In this document: positions 28,765-38,456 of the stretch, in pieces | How the letters are laid out: the number at the start of each line of letters is the position of its first letter | Numbering within the stretch: the stretch's first letter is position 1 | DNA from: Xanthomonas hortorum | GTDB taxonomy: Bacteria > Pseudomonadota > Gammaproteobacteria > Xanthomonadales > Xanthomonadaceae | Assembly: GCF_002940005.1 (NCBI RefSeq) | Contig: NZ_MDEF01000013.1 | Reading direction: 5' to 3' (one strand) | DNA length: 64,000 nucleotides | Translations under genes and position numbers: made by a program | Notes under the pieces: model-generated | The model's database searches: none | What the model was told of the DNA's origin: nothing | Seen by the model: the letters and a program-made list of their open reading frames with translations, nothing else

Positions 28765-30501
28765 ATGAGCGACAAACCGCTGACCGATTTGACCTTTTCC
28801 ACGTTCGACCTGCATCCGGCGCTGATCGCCGGGCTGGAGAGCGCCGGGTTTACCCGCTGTACCCCGATCCAAGCACTGACCCTGCCGGTCGCGCTGCCAG
28901 GCGGCGATGTCGCCGGCCAGGCCCAGACCGGCACCGGCAAGACCCTGGCATTCCTGGTGACGGTGGTGAACCGCCTGCTGAACCGCCCGGCGCTGGCCGA
29001 CCGCAAGCCGGAAGACCCGCGCGCGCTGATCCTGGCCCCGACCCGCGAGCTGGCGATCCAGATCCACAAGGATGCGGTCAAGTTCGGTGCCGACCTGGGC
29101 CTGCGCTTTGCGCTGGTCTACGGCGGGGTGGACTACGACAAGCAGCGCGAGCTGCTGCAGCAGGGAGTGGACGTGATCATCGCCACCCCGGGCCGGCTGA
29201 TCGACTACGTCAAGCAGCACAAGGTGGTCTCGCTGCACGCCTGCGAAATCTGCGTGCTGGACGAAGCCGACCGCATGTTCGACCTGGGCTTCATCAAGGA
29301 CATCCGCTTCCTGCTGCGGCGCATGCCCGAGCGCGGCACCCGCCAGACCCTGCTGTTCTCGGCCACGCTCAGCCACCGCGTGCTCGAGCTCGCCTACGAG
29401 CACATGAACGAGCCGGAAAAGCTGGTGGTCGAGACCGAGACCATCACCGCCGCACGGGTGCGCCAGCGCATCTACTTCCCCTCCGACGAAGAGAAGCAGA
29501 CGCTGCTGTTGGGCTTGCTGTCGCGTAGCGAAGGTGCGCGCACCATGGTGTTCGTCAACACCAAGGCGTTCGTCGAGCGCGTCGCGCGCACGCTGGAGCG
29601 TCATGGTTACCGGGTCGGTGTGTTGTCCGGCGATGTGCCGCAGAAGAAGCGCGAGTCGTTGCTCAACCGCTTCCAGAAGGGCCAGCTCGAGATCCTGGTC
29701 GCCACCGATGTGGCCGCGCGCGGCCTGCACATCGACGGCGTCAAGTACGTCTACAACTACGACCTGCCGTTCGATGCGGAAGACTATGTGCACCGCATCG
29801 GCCGTACCGCGCGTCTGGGCGAAGAAGGCGATGCGATCAGCTTCGCCTGCGAGCGCTATGCGATGAGTCTGCCGGACATCGAGGCCTACATCGCGCAGAA
29901 GATCCCGGTCGAGCCGGTGACCTCCGAACTACTGATCCCGTTGCCGCGTACCGCACGCGTGCCGGTGGAAGGCGAAGAGGTCGACGCCGACGCTGGCGAC
30001 AGCGTGGGCACGATCTTCCGCGAGGCGCGCGAACAGCGTGCTGCCGAAGAACAGCGTCGTGGCGGTGGCCGCAGCGGCCCGGGTGGCGCCTCGCGCAGCG
30101 GCAGCAGCAGTGGTGGTGGCCGCCGTGATGGCGGCAGTGCCGATGCCAAGCCGCGTCCGCGCCGCAAGCCGCGTGTCGAAGGCGACGTTGCCGCCGGGAC
30201 TGCAATCGTTGCAGCAGCTTCGGAAGCGCCCGTGGTCGCAGCAGCGGCTGCGCAAGCGCCGTCCACCAGCGTGGCCGATGCCGAGCGCGCACCGCGCAAG
30301 CGTCGTCGCCGCCGCAACGGTCGTCCGGTCGAAGGTGCCGAGCCAGCCGTGGCGTCCACACCGGTTGTTGCGCCGGCCGCACCGCGCAAGCCGACCCAGG
30401 TGGTCGCAAAGCCGGTGCGCAGTGCGACCAAGCCGTCGGGCAGCCCGTCGCTGCTGAGTCGTATCGGCCGCAGATTGCGTTCGCTGGTCTCCGGCAACTG
30501 A
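28765..30501 (+). CDS. rhlB: DEAD-box RNA helicase RhlB
   Basis: ATP-dependent RNA helicase, usually a partner of RNase E in the RNA degradosome. 578 residues. The core (to about residue 390) has AQTGTGKT, PTRELAIQ, DEADRMFD, SAT, ATDVAARGLHIDG and HRIGRTARLG. The remaining ~185 residues are low-complexity: a Gly/Ser/Arg-rich stretch (RRGGGRSGPGGASRSG) followed by Ala/Pro and basic clusters (RKRRRRRNGRP). This is about 160 residues longer than E. coli RhlB (421). The start is ATGAGCGACAAACC, matching the divergent trxA arrangement. Confidence 0.95.
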   Translation: MSDKPLTDLTFSTFDLHPALIAGLESAGFTRCTPIQALTLPVALPGGDVAGQAQTGTGKTLAFLVTVVNRLLNRPALADRKPEDPRALILAPTRELAIQIHKDAVKFGADLGLRFALVYGGVDYDKQRELLQQGVDVIIATPGRLIDYVKQHKVVSLHACEICVLDEADRMFDLGFIKDIRFLLRRMPERGTRQTLLFSATLSHRVLELAYEHMNEPEKLVVETETITAARVRQRIYFPSDEEKQTLLLGLLSRSEGARTMVFVNTKAFVERVARTLERHGYRVGVLSGDVPQKKRESLLNRFQKGQLEILVATDVAARGLHIDGVKYVYNYDLPFDAEDYVHRIGRTARLGEEGDAISFACERYAMSLPDIEAYIAQKIPVEPVTSELLIPLPRTARVPVEGEEVDADAGDSVGTIFREAREQRAAEEQRRGGGRSGPGGASRSGSSSGGGRRDGGSADAKPRPRRKPRVEGDVAAGTAIVAAASEAPVVAAAAAQAPSTSVADAERAPRKRRRRRNGRPVEGAEPAVASTPVVAPAAPRKPTQVVAKPVRSATKPSGSPSLLSRIGRRLRSLVSGN

Positions 30502-30517
30502 TCTGTTGCCGCTGCAA

Positions 30518-30544
30518 TCGCATCGCCGGGCTTCGGCGATGCGA
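30518..30544 (+). other. Hairpin between rhlB and ftsE
   Basis: TCGCATCGCCG / CGGCGATGCGA, a perfect 11-bp stem with a 5-base loop and no U-tract. Possible rhlB transcript-end stabiliser or weak terminator. Confidence 0.5.
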
Positions 30545-30576
30545 CGCAAGCGCTGGCGCTCCTGCATAATCGCTGG

Positions 30577-31263
30577 ATGACCGTTCTGCGTTTCGACAAC
30601 GTCAGCAAGCACTACGCCGGTGGCCACCAGGCGCTGACCGATGTCAGCTTCGAAGTGGCCGATGGCGAGATGCTGTTCGTGACCGGCCACTCCGGCGCCG
30701 GCAAAAGTACCTTGCTCAAATTGATCCACCTCAGCGAGCGCCCGAGCCAGGGCGCGGTGCTGCTGGGTGAGCGCAACCTGCTCAAGGTGCGCGGCCGGCA
30801 GATTCCGCTGCATCGTCGCCAGGTGGGGGCGGTCTATCAGGACCATCGCCTGCTCACCGACCGCAGCATCGCCGAGAACGTGGCATTGCCATTGATCCTG
30901 CGTGGCACCCGCCGCGCCGAGATCGGCAAGCGTGTGCGTTCGGCGCTGGAGCGGATCGGGTTGGCTCATCGCGAAAAGGCCTTGCCGTCGCAGTTGTCGG
31001 CCGGCGAGCAGCAGCGCGTGGGCATTGCGCGTGCCATTGTTGGCGAGCCGCGTTTGCTGGTGGCCGATGAGCCCACCGGCAATCTCGACCCGGCGCTGGC
31101 CGCCGAAATCATGCAGTTGTTCGCCGAGTTGCCGGCGCGCGGCACCAGCGTGCTGGTGGTCAGCCACGATCTGGCCCTGCTCAAGCAGATGCGCAAGCGC
31201 GTGCTGATCCTGGATCACGGCCGGCTGGTCGACGACATCTCGCCGCAGGATCTGGCCGAATGA
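30577..31263 (+). CDS. ftsE: Cell-division ABC transporter ATP-binding protein FtsE
   Basis: ATPase of the FtsEX complex, which activates septal peptidoglycan hydrolases at division. 228 residues with Walker A GHSGAGKST, signature LSAGEQQR (a Gln-for-Gly variant typical of FtsE), Walker B LLVADEPTGNLD and a switch His in VVSHD. The stop overlaps the ftsX start in an ATGA, so translation is coupled. Confidence 0.96.
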   Translation: MTVLRFDNVSKHYAGGHQALTDVSFEVADGEMLFVTGHSGAGKSTLLKLIHLSERPSQGAVLLGERNLLKVRGRQIPLHRRQVGAVYQDHRLLTDRSIAENVALPLILRGTRRAEIGKRVRSALERIGLAHREKALPSQLSAGEQQRVGIARAIVGEPRLLVADEPTGNLDPALAAEIMQLFAELPARGTSVLVVSHDLALLKQMRKRVLILDHGRLVDDISPQDLAE

Positions 31264-32210
31264 GCAAGCCCGCCAATACCGAAGCCGCCGCACCCTCGCG
31301 GTTCGGCGTGTGGATCGACCACCATCTGCACAGCATCGCCTTCAGCCTGGGCCGCGCGATGCGCAAGCCGTGGGCCACCTTGCTGACCATCGTGGTGATG
31401 GCGCTGGCACTGGCCTTGCCGTTGGGGCTGTCGATCGCGCTGGATAACGTCAAGCTGCTGGCCGGCAGCGTGCAGCAATCGCGCGAGATCAATCTGTTTC
31501 TGAAGGTCGATATCGGCGCCGATGCTGCACAGGCCCTGGCCGGCGAATTGCGTGCGCGCCCGGACGTCGCCCAGGTCACCCTGCGCACGCCCGCGCAGGG
31601 ACTGACCGAGCTGCGCGAAAGCGCCAAGCTCAATGAGGCGATCGATGCGCTTGGCGACAACCCGCTCCCCACGCTGTTGATCGTCACCCCGACCGATGCG
31701 GCCGACGATGCGCAACTGGCTGGCGCGCTGCAGGCCTTGCCGCAGACCGACCAGGTGCAGCACGACGCGCTGTGGCGCAAACGCCTGGATGGCTGGCTGC
31801 GCTTTGGCGAGCGTCTGGTGCAGGTGCTCTCGGCGCTGCTCGGCATCGGCGCGGTGCTGGTGGTCGGCAACACCGTGCGGCTGGACATCCAGTCGCGGCG
31901 CGAAGAAATCGGCGTGCTGCAGTTGCTGGGCGCCAGTGATGGCTTCATCCGGCGCCCGTTTCTGTATCTGGGTGCGTGGTATGGGCTGGGTGCCGGCGCG
32001 GTTGCGCTCGCGCTGATCACAGCCTCCGGGCTGGCCTTGCAGGCACCGTTGGCGACATTGGCCGACAGCTATGGCAGTTCTTTTACCCTGCACGGGCTGG
32101 ATCTGCTGCATTCTGCGATGGTGCTGGTCGGCACCCTGGTCCTGGGTTGGCTGGGCGCCTGGCTGGTGACCGGCCATTTCCTTCGCCAGACCCGTCCCAC
32201 CGAGACCTGA
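31260..32210 (+). CDS. ftsX: Cell-division permease-like protein FtsX
   Basis: Inner-membrane partner of FtsE. 316 residues with a cytoplasmic N-terminus, TM1 around residues 40-60 (LTIVVMALALALPLGLSIAL), a ~110-residue periplasmic loop and three more TM segments (around LLGIGAVLVVGNTV, AGAVALALITASGL and LVGTLVLGWLGAWLV). The cytoplasmic motif IGVLQLLGASDGFI is characteristic. The periplasmic loop would recruit an EnvC- or NlpD-type activator, which is not encoded nearby. The next gene starts 8 bases downstream. Confidence 0.95.
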   Translation: MSKPANTEAAAPSRFGVWIDHHLHSIAFSLGRAMRKPWATLLTIVVMALALALPLGLSIALDNVKLLAGSVQQSREINLFLKVDIGADAAQALAGELRARPDVAQVTLRTPAQGLTELRESAKLNEAIDALGDNPLPTLLIVTPTDAADDAQLAGALQALPQTDQVQHDALWRKRLDGWLRFGERLVQVLSALLGIGAVLVVGNTVRLDIQSRREEIGVLQLLGASDGFIRRPFLYLGAWYGLGAGAVALALITASGLALQAPLATLADSYGSSFTLHGLDLLHSAMVLVGTLVLGWLGAWLVTGHFLRQTRPTET

Positions 32211-32218
32211 GGCCTGCC

Positions 32219-33061
32219 ATGCATCCACCAGATCTCAAACACCTGATCAGCGACGCGCCGCGCGTGATGGTGGTCGATGGCTCGAAGCTGGTGCGCAAGC
32301 TGATTGCCGACGTGCTGACCCGCGACCTGCCGAATGTGCAGGTGATCGGCTGCTCCAGCATTGCCGAGGCGCGTCAGGCGCTGGAAGCCGGCACGGTGGA
32401 TCTGGTCACCACCTCGCTGTCGCTGCCCGACGGCGATGGCCTGACCCTGGCGCGCAGCGTGCGCGAAGCGGCCGGCCAGGCCTACGTGCCGGTGATCGTG
32501 GTCTCCGGCGATGCGCAGCAGCATCTGGTGGAGCGTCGCTTCACCGAGTACGTCACCGATTATTTCGACAAGGCATTGGGCCACGAAGCCCTGGCGACCT
32601 TCATCCGCGGCTATGTGCAGCCCGAGCCGATCGTCGGCGCGACCGTGCTGTACATCGAAGACAGCCGCGTGGTGGCCGAGGCGACCAAGCGCATGCTCGA
32701 GCGCCAGAGCCTGAAGGTCATCCATGTGCTCACCGCCGAAGACGCCTTCGCGCTGCTCACCGCCGAATCGCTGGGCCGCACCGAGCGCCGCATCGACGTG
32801 GTGCTGACCGATGTGACCCTGAAAGGCGAGCTCAACGGCCGCGACGTGGTCGAGCGCATCCGCATCGATTTCGCCTACGGCAAGCGCCGCCTGCCGGTGC
32901 TGGTGATGACCGGCGACACCAACCCGCGTAACCAGTCCGAGCTGCTGCGCGCCGGCGCCAACGATCTGGTGCAAAAGCCGATCGAAGAGCGTCTGCTTGT
33001 GACCAAGGTGTTGTTCCAGCTGCGCCTGGCACGGCTTGAGGATCAGGCTGTCACGCTATGA
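32219..33061 (+). CDS. Response regulator with two receiver domains, first one degenerate
   Basis: 280 residues made of two CheY-like receivers and no output domain. REC1 (about 14-130) keeps Asp20 and Lys118 but has Ser66 where the phospho-acceptor Asp should be (DLVTTSLSLPDGDG). REC2 (about 141-272) is complete: Glu146/Asp147, phospho-acceptor Asp198 (DVVLTDVTL), Thr231 and Lys253 (VQKPI). Only REC2 should be phosphorylated; REC1 is probably a docking or dimerisation module. No histidine kinase is adjacent. The gene lies 8 bp after ftsX and overlaps ung by 4 bp (ATGA), so it is in one transcript with both. Confidence 0.9.
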   Translation: MHPPDLKHLISDAPRVMVVDGSKLVRKLIADVLTRDLPNVQVIGCSSIAEARQALEAGTVDLVTTSLSLPDGDGLTLARSVREAAGQAYVPVIVVSGDAQQHLVERRFTEYVTDYFDKALGHEALATFIRGYVQPEPIVGATVLYIEDSRVVAEATKRMLERQSLKVIHVLTAEDAFALLTAESLGRTERRIDVVLTDVTLKGELNGRDVVERIRIDFAYGKRRLPVLVMTGDTNPRNQSELLRAGANDLVQKPIEERLLVTKVLFQLRLARLEDQAVTL

Positions 33062-33801
33062 CTGAAATGTTAGATGTGGCCGAAGTAGAAGCACGTATCC
33101 AGCTGGAACCGTCGTGGAAGGCGCGCGTGGGCGATTGGTTGCTGCGCCCGGAGATGCAGGAACTGTCTGCCTTCCTGCGTCAGCGCAAGGCGGCTGGCGC
33201 GCGGGTATTTCCGCCGGGCCCGCAGATCTTTGCCGCTTTCGATGCCACCCCATTCGAGCAGGTCAAGGTGGTGATCCTGGGCCAGGATCCGTATCACGGC
33301 GAAGGCCAGGCGCACGGGCTGTGTTTTTCGGTGCTGCCCGGCGTGCCGGTGCCGCCGTCGCTGCTCAACATCTACAAAGAGATTCAGGACGAACTGGGCA
33401 TCGCGCGGCCGGACCACGGCTATCTGATGCCGTGGGCGCGCCAGGGCGTGCTGCTGCTCAATGCGGTGCTGACGGTGGAGCAGGGGCGTGCCGGCGCGCA
33501 CCAGAACAAGGGCTGGGAAGGCTTTACCGATCATGTCGTGGAAACGCTCAACCGCGAGCGCGAAGGCCTGGTGTTCCTGCTGTGGGGCAGTTACGCGCAG
33601 TCCAAGGGCAAGGTCATCGACCAGGCGCGCCATCGCGTGTTCAAGGCCCCGCATCCCTCGCCGTTGTCGGCGCACCGCGGCTTTCTGGGCTGCCAGCACT
33701 TCTCCAAGACCAACGACCATCTGCAGCGGCGCGGGCTCGGCCCGATCGACTGGTCGCTCCCGCCGCGTAACGCGCTCGACACCACGCCCGCCCGCGGCTG
33801 A
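33058..33801 (+). CDS. ung: Uracil-DNA glycosylase (family 1)
   Basis: Removes uracil from DNA at the start of base-excision repair. 247 residues with the water-activating motif GQDPYHGEGQAHGLCFSV (Asp77) and the C-terminal HPSPLSAHRGFLGC minor-groove loop with catalytic His. The start overlaps the stop of the receiver protein (ATGA). An alternative start three codons on (MLDVAE) is possible. Confidence 0.97.
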   Translation: MTEMLDVAEVEARIQLEPSWKARVGDWLLRPEMQELSAFLRQRKAAGARVFPPGPQIFAAFDATPFEQVKVVILGQDPYHGEGQAHGLCFSVLPGVPVPPSLLNIYKEIQDELGIARPDHGYLMPWARQGVLLLNAVLTVEQGRAGAHQNKGWEGFTDHVVETLNREREGLVFLLWGSYAQSKGKVIDQARHRVFKAPHPSPLSAHRGFLGCQHFSKTNDHLQRRGLGPIDWSLPPRNALDTTPARG

Positions 33802-33945
33802 ACGGGTCGGGCGGCACCGCATTTCGCATTGGTTTTGTCACGGTCTTCGCAGCGTGGCGGTGATAACTTATCCATCGATTCGTGGAGTTGGCCGCTGGAA
33901 CGCCGGCGTGGTCAAAAGCCCGAACGTCCTATAAATGGAACGCTG

Positions 33946-33973
33946 GGAACTCTTACTGTACCCGGCAGTCCAA
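33946..33973 (+). promoter_or_regulatory. Candidate sigma-E-type promoter for rpoH
   Basis: GGAACT, 17 bases, TCCAA: resembles the extracytoplasmic-stress consensus (GGAACTT ... TCTGA). It ends 25 bases before the rpoH start codon. Transcription of rpoH by sigma-E is known in E. coli; here it is an inference from the motif only. Confidence 0.35.
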
Positions 33974-33998
33974 TAGTTCGACTGCTAAGATGGTGCCT

Positions 33999-34874
<876 letters not shown>

Positions 34875-34904
34875 TCGGTTCGATCACGCGCGTCAGGTTG
34901 CAAA

Positions 34905-34930
34905 AAACGGCCCGGTTTTCCGGGCCGTTT
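34905..34930. terminator. Bidirectional terminator between rpoH and the TRIC-like gene
   Basis: 11-bp stem AAACGGCCCGG / CCGGGCCGTTT with a TTTT loop. A/T runs on both sides serve rpoH (plus strand) and the convergent channel gene (minus strand). Confidence 0.88.
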
Positions 34931-35020
34931 GCGTTGCAGGTGTGCAGTTTTCATGTCCTTCGAGAAGCTGACGAACCGTCCGGATGATGCGCCCGGCATT
35001 GTCGCTTTGACCGACGACAG

Positions 35021-35635
35021 CTATTCCGGCAGACGCGCCACCGGTAGATGCCAGCCATAGCGGATGGCCATGAAACGCAGGCCAAAACACACGCCGGCGC
35101 CGGTTGCCAGCGACCAGGCTTGCGGCACGTCGAGCACATGCCCGATCGCGACCAGTCCACCGCCTGCGAGTGCGGCGACGGCATACAGCTCGGCTTGCAG
35201 GACTACCGGCGTACGCGCTACCAGCAGATCGCGCGCGATGCCGCCGCCGATGCCGCTGAGCATGCCGAGCAAGGTCGCGCTGAGCGGGCTGAGCTGATAG
35301 TCCAGCGCCTTGCTGGTGCCGTAGACCGCAAACAAGGCCAGCCCGGCTGCGTCGAACAGTTGCACCGGGTTGCGCAGCCGTTCCACCGCGGCATGCCAGC
35401 GGAAACCGGCCATCCCGGCCAGGCAAGCGATGAGCAGATACTGCGGATGCACCAACGCAGCCGGCGGGGTGGCGCCAATCAGTACATCGCGCACGATGCC
35501 ACCGGACACCGCCGCCGCGCACGACAGCACCAGCACGCCGAACAGATCCAGACGATTGCGCACCGCCACGGCGGCGCCGCTGAGAGCGAACACGAAGGTG
35601 CCGAGCAGATCCAGCAGGAACAGGAGAGTGGTCAC
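35021..35635 (-). CDS. TRIC-type/UPF0126 membrane protein (YicG family)
   Basis: 204 residues with seven hydrophobic segments in two repeated halves. The family signatures AVSGGIVRDVLIG and GIGGGIARDLLV appear once in each half, at the same relative place (Gly-Gly-x-x-Arg-Asp). Bacterial UPF0126 proteins share the fold of trimeric intracellular cation channels and may conduct cations; some relatives transport glycine. It is convergent with rpoH and 52 bp downstream of ndh on the same strand. Confidence 0.88.
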   Translation of the reverse strand: MTTLLFLLDLLGTFVFALSGAAVAVRNRLDLFGVLVLSCAAAVSGGIVRDVLIGATPPAALVHPQYLLIACLAGMAGFRWHAAVERLRNPVQLFDAAGLALFAVYGTSKALDYQLSPLSATLLGMLSGIGGGIARDLLVARTPVVLQAELYAVAALAGGGLVAIGHVLDVPQAWSLATGAGVCFGLRFMAIRYGWHLPVARLPE

Positions 35636-35687
35636 GGCGCCGCAGTGGGAACGGGCGGCACAGCATCGCGCACCGCCCGTCGCACTG

Positions 35688-36980
35688 TCATCCGTCTTTG
35701 CTGTTGGGCGGCGGGTCGTCGGTTGCGCCGCCGAAGATGATGCGTGCGGCGCGCTGGTAGCTCCAGTACGCCATTGCCCAGTTCACCAGCACCACGAAGC
35801 GGTTGCGGAAGCCGATCAGGAAGTACACGTGCGCGGCCAGCCAGAACCACCAGGCGACAATGCCGGAGAGCTTGAGCTTGCCGACATGCACGATGGCGGC
35901 CATGCGGCCGATGGTGGCCAGATTGCCGTAGTCCTGATAACGGAACGCCGGCGTGGCCTGGCCGCGATGGCGCGCGCGGATCGCCTTGGCGATGTGCTTG
36001 CCCATCTGCTTGGCCGCCGGCGCCACGCCCGGCACCGGGCGGCCGTCCTGCTGCACCGAGGCCAGATCGCCGCCGACGAAGATTTCCGGATGGCCGGGCA
36101 CGCTCAGGTCCGGCTCCACCAGCACACGTCCGGCGCGATCCAGCGGCACGCCCAGCGTACGCGCCAGCGGCGAGGCGGCCACGCCGGCCGCCCAGACGAC
36201 GGTACGCGCGGGCACGAAGGTGTCGCCGAGTTGATAGCCGAGCGCGTCGATATGCGTCACCGGCGTACCGGTGTGCACTTCAACGCCCAGGCGTTCCAGC
36301 TGCTTGCGCGCCTTGTCGGTGAGATCTTCCGGGAACGAAGGCAGCACGCGCGGGCCGGCTTCGACCAGACGCACGCGCGCCTGCTGCGGATCGATATGGC
36401 GGAACTCGTCCTTGAGCGTGTGGCGGGCGATTTCGGCCAGCGTGCCGGCCAGTTCCACGCCGGTCGGACCGCCGCCGACCACCGCAAAGCTCAGCCAGGC
36501 CGCGCGTGCGGCGGGGTCGGATTCGGCTTCGGCACGCTCGAAGGCCAGCAGCAATTTGCGCCGCAGCACCAGCGCGTCGTACAGCGTTTTCAGGCCTGGC
36601 GCATGCTCGGCCCACTGGTCGTTGCCGAAGTAGGCATGGGTGGCGCCGGTGGCCAGCAGCAGCATGTCGTAGCCGAGCGTGTTGCCATCGGCAAGCACCA
36701 CTTCGCGACGGGTTGGAGCAATTTCGGCCACATCGCCAAGCAGCACTTCGACATTGCGCTGCTCGCGCAGGATGTGGCGCAGCGGTGCGGCGATATCCGG
36801 TGCCGACAGGCCGGCGGTGGCGACCTGATACAGCAGCGGCTGGAACAGGTGATGGTTCTGGCGGTCGATCAGGGTGATGCGGATGCCGGGATCGTCGAGC
36901 GCGCGGGTCGCCCATAAGCCGGCAAAACCGCCACCAACCACGACCAGATGCAGTGGAGCTTGGGAGGGAGGAGAAGTCAT
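35688..36980 (-). CDS. ndh: Type II NADH dehydrogenase
   Basis: Single-subunit flavoprotein that passes electrons from NADH to quinone at the inner face of the membrane without pumping protons. 430 residues. FAD site VVVGGGFAGLWATRAL at the N-terminus, NADH site FAVVGGGPTGVELAGTLAEI, and the second FAD contact VGGDLASV. The C-terminus contains a hydrophobic stretch (IVAWWFWLAAHVYFLIGF) that would dock to the membrane. The ATG at 36980 is preferred over one 13 codons earlier because it gives the usual short N-terminus. Confidence 0.92.
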   Translation of the reverse strand: MTSPPSQAPLHLVVVGGGFAGLWATRALDDPGIRITLIDRQNHHLFQPLLYQVATAGLSAPDIAAPLRHILREQRNVEVLLGDVAEIAPTRREVVLADGNTLGYDMLLLATGATHAYFGNDQWAEHAPGLKTLYDALVLRRKLLLAFERAEAESDPAARAAWLSFAVVGGGPTGVELAGTLAEIARHTLKDEFRHIDPQQARVRLVEAGPRVLPSFPEDLTDKARKQLERLGVEVHTGTPVTHIDALGYQLGDTFVPARTVVWAAGVAASPLARTLGVPLDRAGRVLVEPDLSVPGHPEIFVGGDLASVQQDGRPVPGVAPAAKQMGKHIAKAIRARHRGQATPAFRYQDYGNLATIGRMAAIVHVGKLKLSGIVAWWFWLAAHVYFLIGFRNRFVVLVNWAMAYWSYQRAARIIFGGATDDPPPNSKDG

Positions 36981-37098
36981 CGTAGAGTCCGATGGAATGC
37001 GACGCGGGCTCATCAGCATGCCGTATTTGCACGGAACATAACGCCTGAATTCGGCCTGCCTGCGGCATCATGTCGCATCCCGTCGATCCGGTTACCGC

Positions 37099-37629
37099 AT
37101 GTCGTTGCTGCCACCGCCCTTGCCGCCGTTGTCACCTCGGCCGCAATCGCCGTTTCCCTCCTCCACGTCTGCCGCAGCGCCGTCCGCGCCGGCAGTGCGT
37201 CCCGTCCGAAAGCGGCTCAGCGGGGTCGCGATCGGCCTGATCGGCCTGGCAGCCTGCGCGATGCTGTTCGGCATGCTGGTGCTCGGGGCGCTTGGCTGGC
37301 TGATCGTCACCTGCTGGTCGCTGTTCGCCGATCAGGCGCGCACCGCGCTGCAGGACGATGCGGTGGTGCAGGAGCGGATCGGCCAGATCCACACGATGCG
37401 GGTGGATCTGTATCGCACCGGTCTTGCGCCGGGCGGCGATGATTTTGTCTTCAATGTGGAAGGCGATCGTGGCGCGGGGCGGGTGCATGCCACCTGGGTC
37501 AGTGCCGGGGCAGAAAGCGAGACGCTGACCAACGGGACGCTCAACATGCGCGATGGCAGCGAATACGCGTTGCCGGGCGCAACTGCTGAAAATACCGAAA
37601 CCGACTCTGCCGATTCCTGGGAGCAATGA
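37099..37629 (+). CDS. Single-pass membrane protein with a small C-terminal domain
   Basis: 176 residues: a Pro/Ser-rich N-terminal stretch (residues 1-36), one or two closely spaced TM segments (about 44-72), then a ~70-residue domain with HTMRVDLYRTGL and DFVFNVEGDRGAGRVHATWV. That domain resembles the Coa1/TIM21-like fold common in bacterial proteins of unknown role; this is a weak match by eye. The acidic tail ends in an overlap (4 bp) with the downstream NYN gene, so the two are co-translated. Confidence 0.65.
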   Translation: MSLLPPPLPPLSPRPQSPFPSSTSAAAPSAPAVRPVRKRLSGVAIGLIGLAACAMLFGMLVLGALGWLIVTCWSLFADQARTALQDDAVVQERIGQIHTMRVDLYRTGLAPGGDDFVFNVEGDRGAGRVHATWVSAGAESETLTNGTLNMRDGSEYALPGATAENTETDSADSWEQ

Positions 37630-38456
37630 GCATGATCGACAACCCCGACAAACGCATCGCCTTGCTGATCGATGCCGACAACGCGCCGGCCGGCAAGATC
37701 GACGTGGTGCTGGCCGAAGTGGCGCGCTACGGTGTGGCCAATGTGCGCCGCGCCTACGGCAACTGGAAGAGCCCGCACCTAAAAAACTGGGAAGCGGCGC
37801 TGCACGATTATGCGATTCGGCCGATCCAGCAATTTGCCTATAGCTCGGGCAAAAACGCCTCGGACATGGCGATGGTGATCGATGCGATGGACCTGTTGTA
37901 CGCGCGCAATCTGGATGGGTTTGCCATCGTCTCCAGCGATGCGGATTTCACCCCGCTGGTGATGCGCCTGCTCACCGATGGCATGAAGGTGTACGGCTTC
38001 GGCGAGAAGAAAACCCCGGCGCCGTTCGTCAATGCCTGCTCCAAGTTCACCTATGTCGAAGCGCTGGGCGAGCAGGCTGCGGCAGCCAGCGACACCGCTG
38101 CCGGGCGCAAGGACGCCACGGCGCTGCGCAGCGATACGCGTCTGGTGCAGATGCTGCGCAACGCGATCGACAGTGCCCGCGAAGACGATGGCTGGGCGCT
38201 GCTGAGTGCGGTGGGCAAGCAGGTGGCCAACCAGGCCTCGTTCGATCCGCGCAATTACGGCTATCGCAAACTCAGCGATCTGGTGCGCGCGATCGGCTTG
38301 TTCGAGATCAAGCAGGACGAGCAGGCGTTGTGGCTACGCGATGCACCAAAGGGCGGGCGTGCGAAGGCTTCGCAGTCCGCTGCTGCAGGATCAGCGCAAG
38401 CCTCGGTTGCGAAGCCTGCGGCGCGCGCGACGTCCAAGCCGGCGGCAGGGAAATGA
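37626..38456 (+). CDS. NYN-domain (PIN-like) ribonuclease with C-terminal LOTUS/OST-HTH domain
   Basis: 276 residues. The N-terminal NYN domain (about 8-150) keeps the acidic metal-site residues: IDADN (Asp16, Asp18), SDMAMVIDAMD and SSDADFTPL. An OST-HTH/LOTUS domain follows (about 165-240; DGWALLSAVGKQVANQASFD, YGYRKLSDLVRAIGLFEI), and then an Ala/Lys/Ser-rich tail. NYN proteins are predicted RNases; LOTUS domains bind RNA, in some cases G-rich or quadruplex RNA. A substrate is not known. It overlaps the upstream membrane-protein gene and, by 4 bp, the glutathione transferase gene downstream. Confidence 0.9.
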   Translation: MSMIDNPDKRIALLIDADNAPAGKIDVVLAEVARYGVANVRRAYGNWKSPHLKNWEAALHDYAIRPIQQFAYSSGKNASDMAMVIDAMDLLYARNLDGFAIVSSDADFTPLVMRLLTDGMKVYGFGEKKTPAPFVNACSKFTYVEALGEQAAAASDTAAGRKDATALRSDTRLVQMLRNAIDSAREDDGWALLSAVGKQVANQASFDPRNYGYRKLSDLVRAIGLFEIKQDEQALWLRDAPKGGRAKASQSAAAGSAQASVAKPAARATSKPAAGK

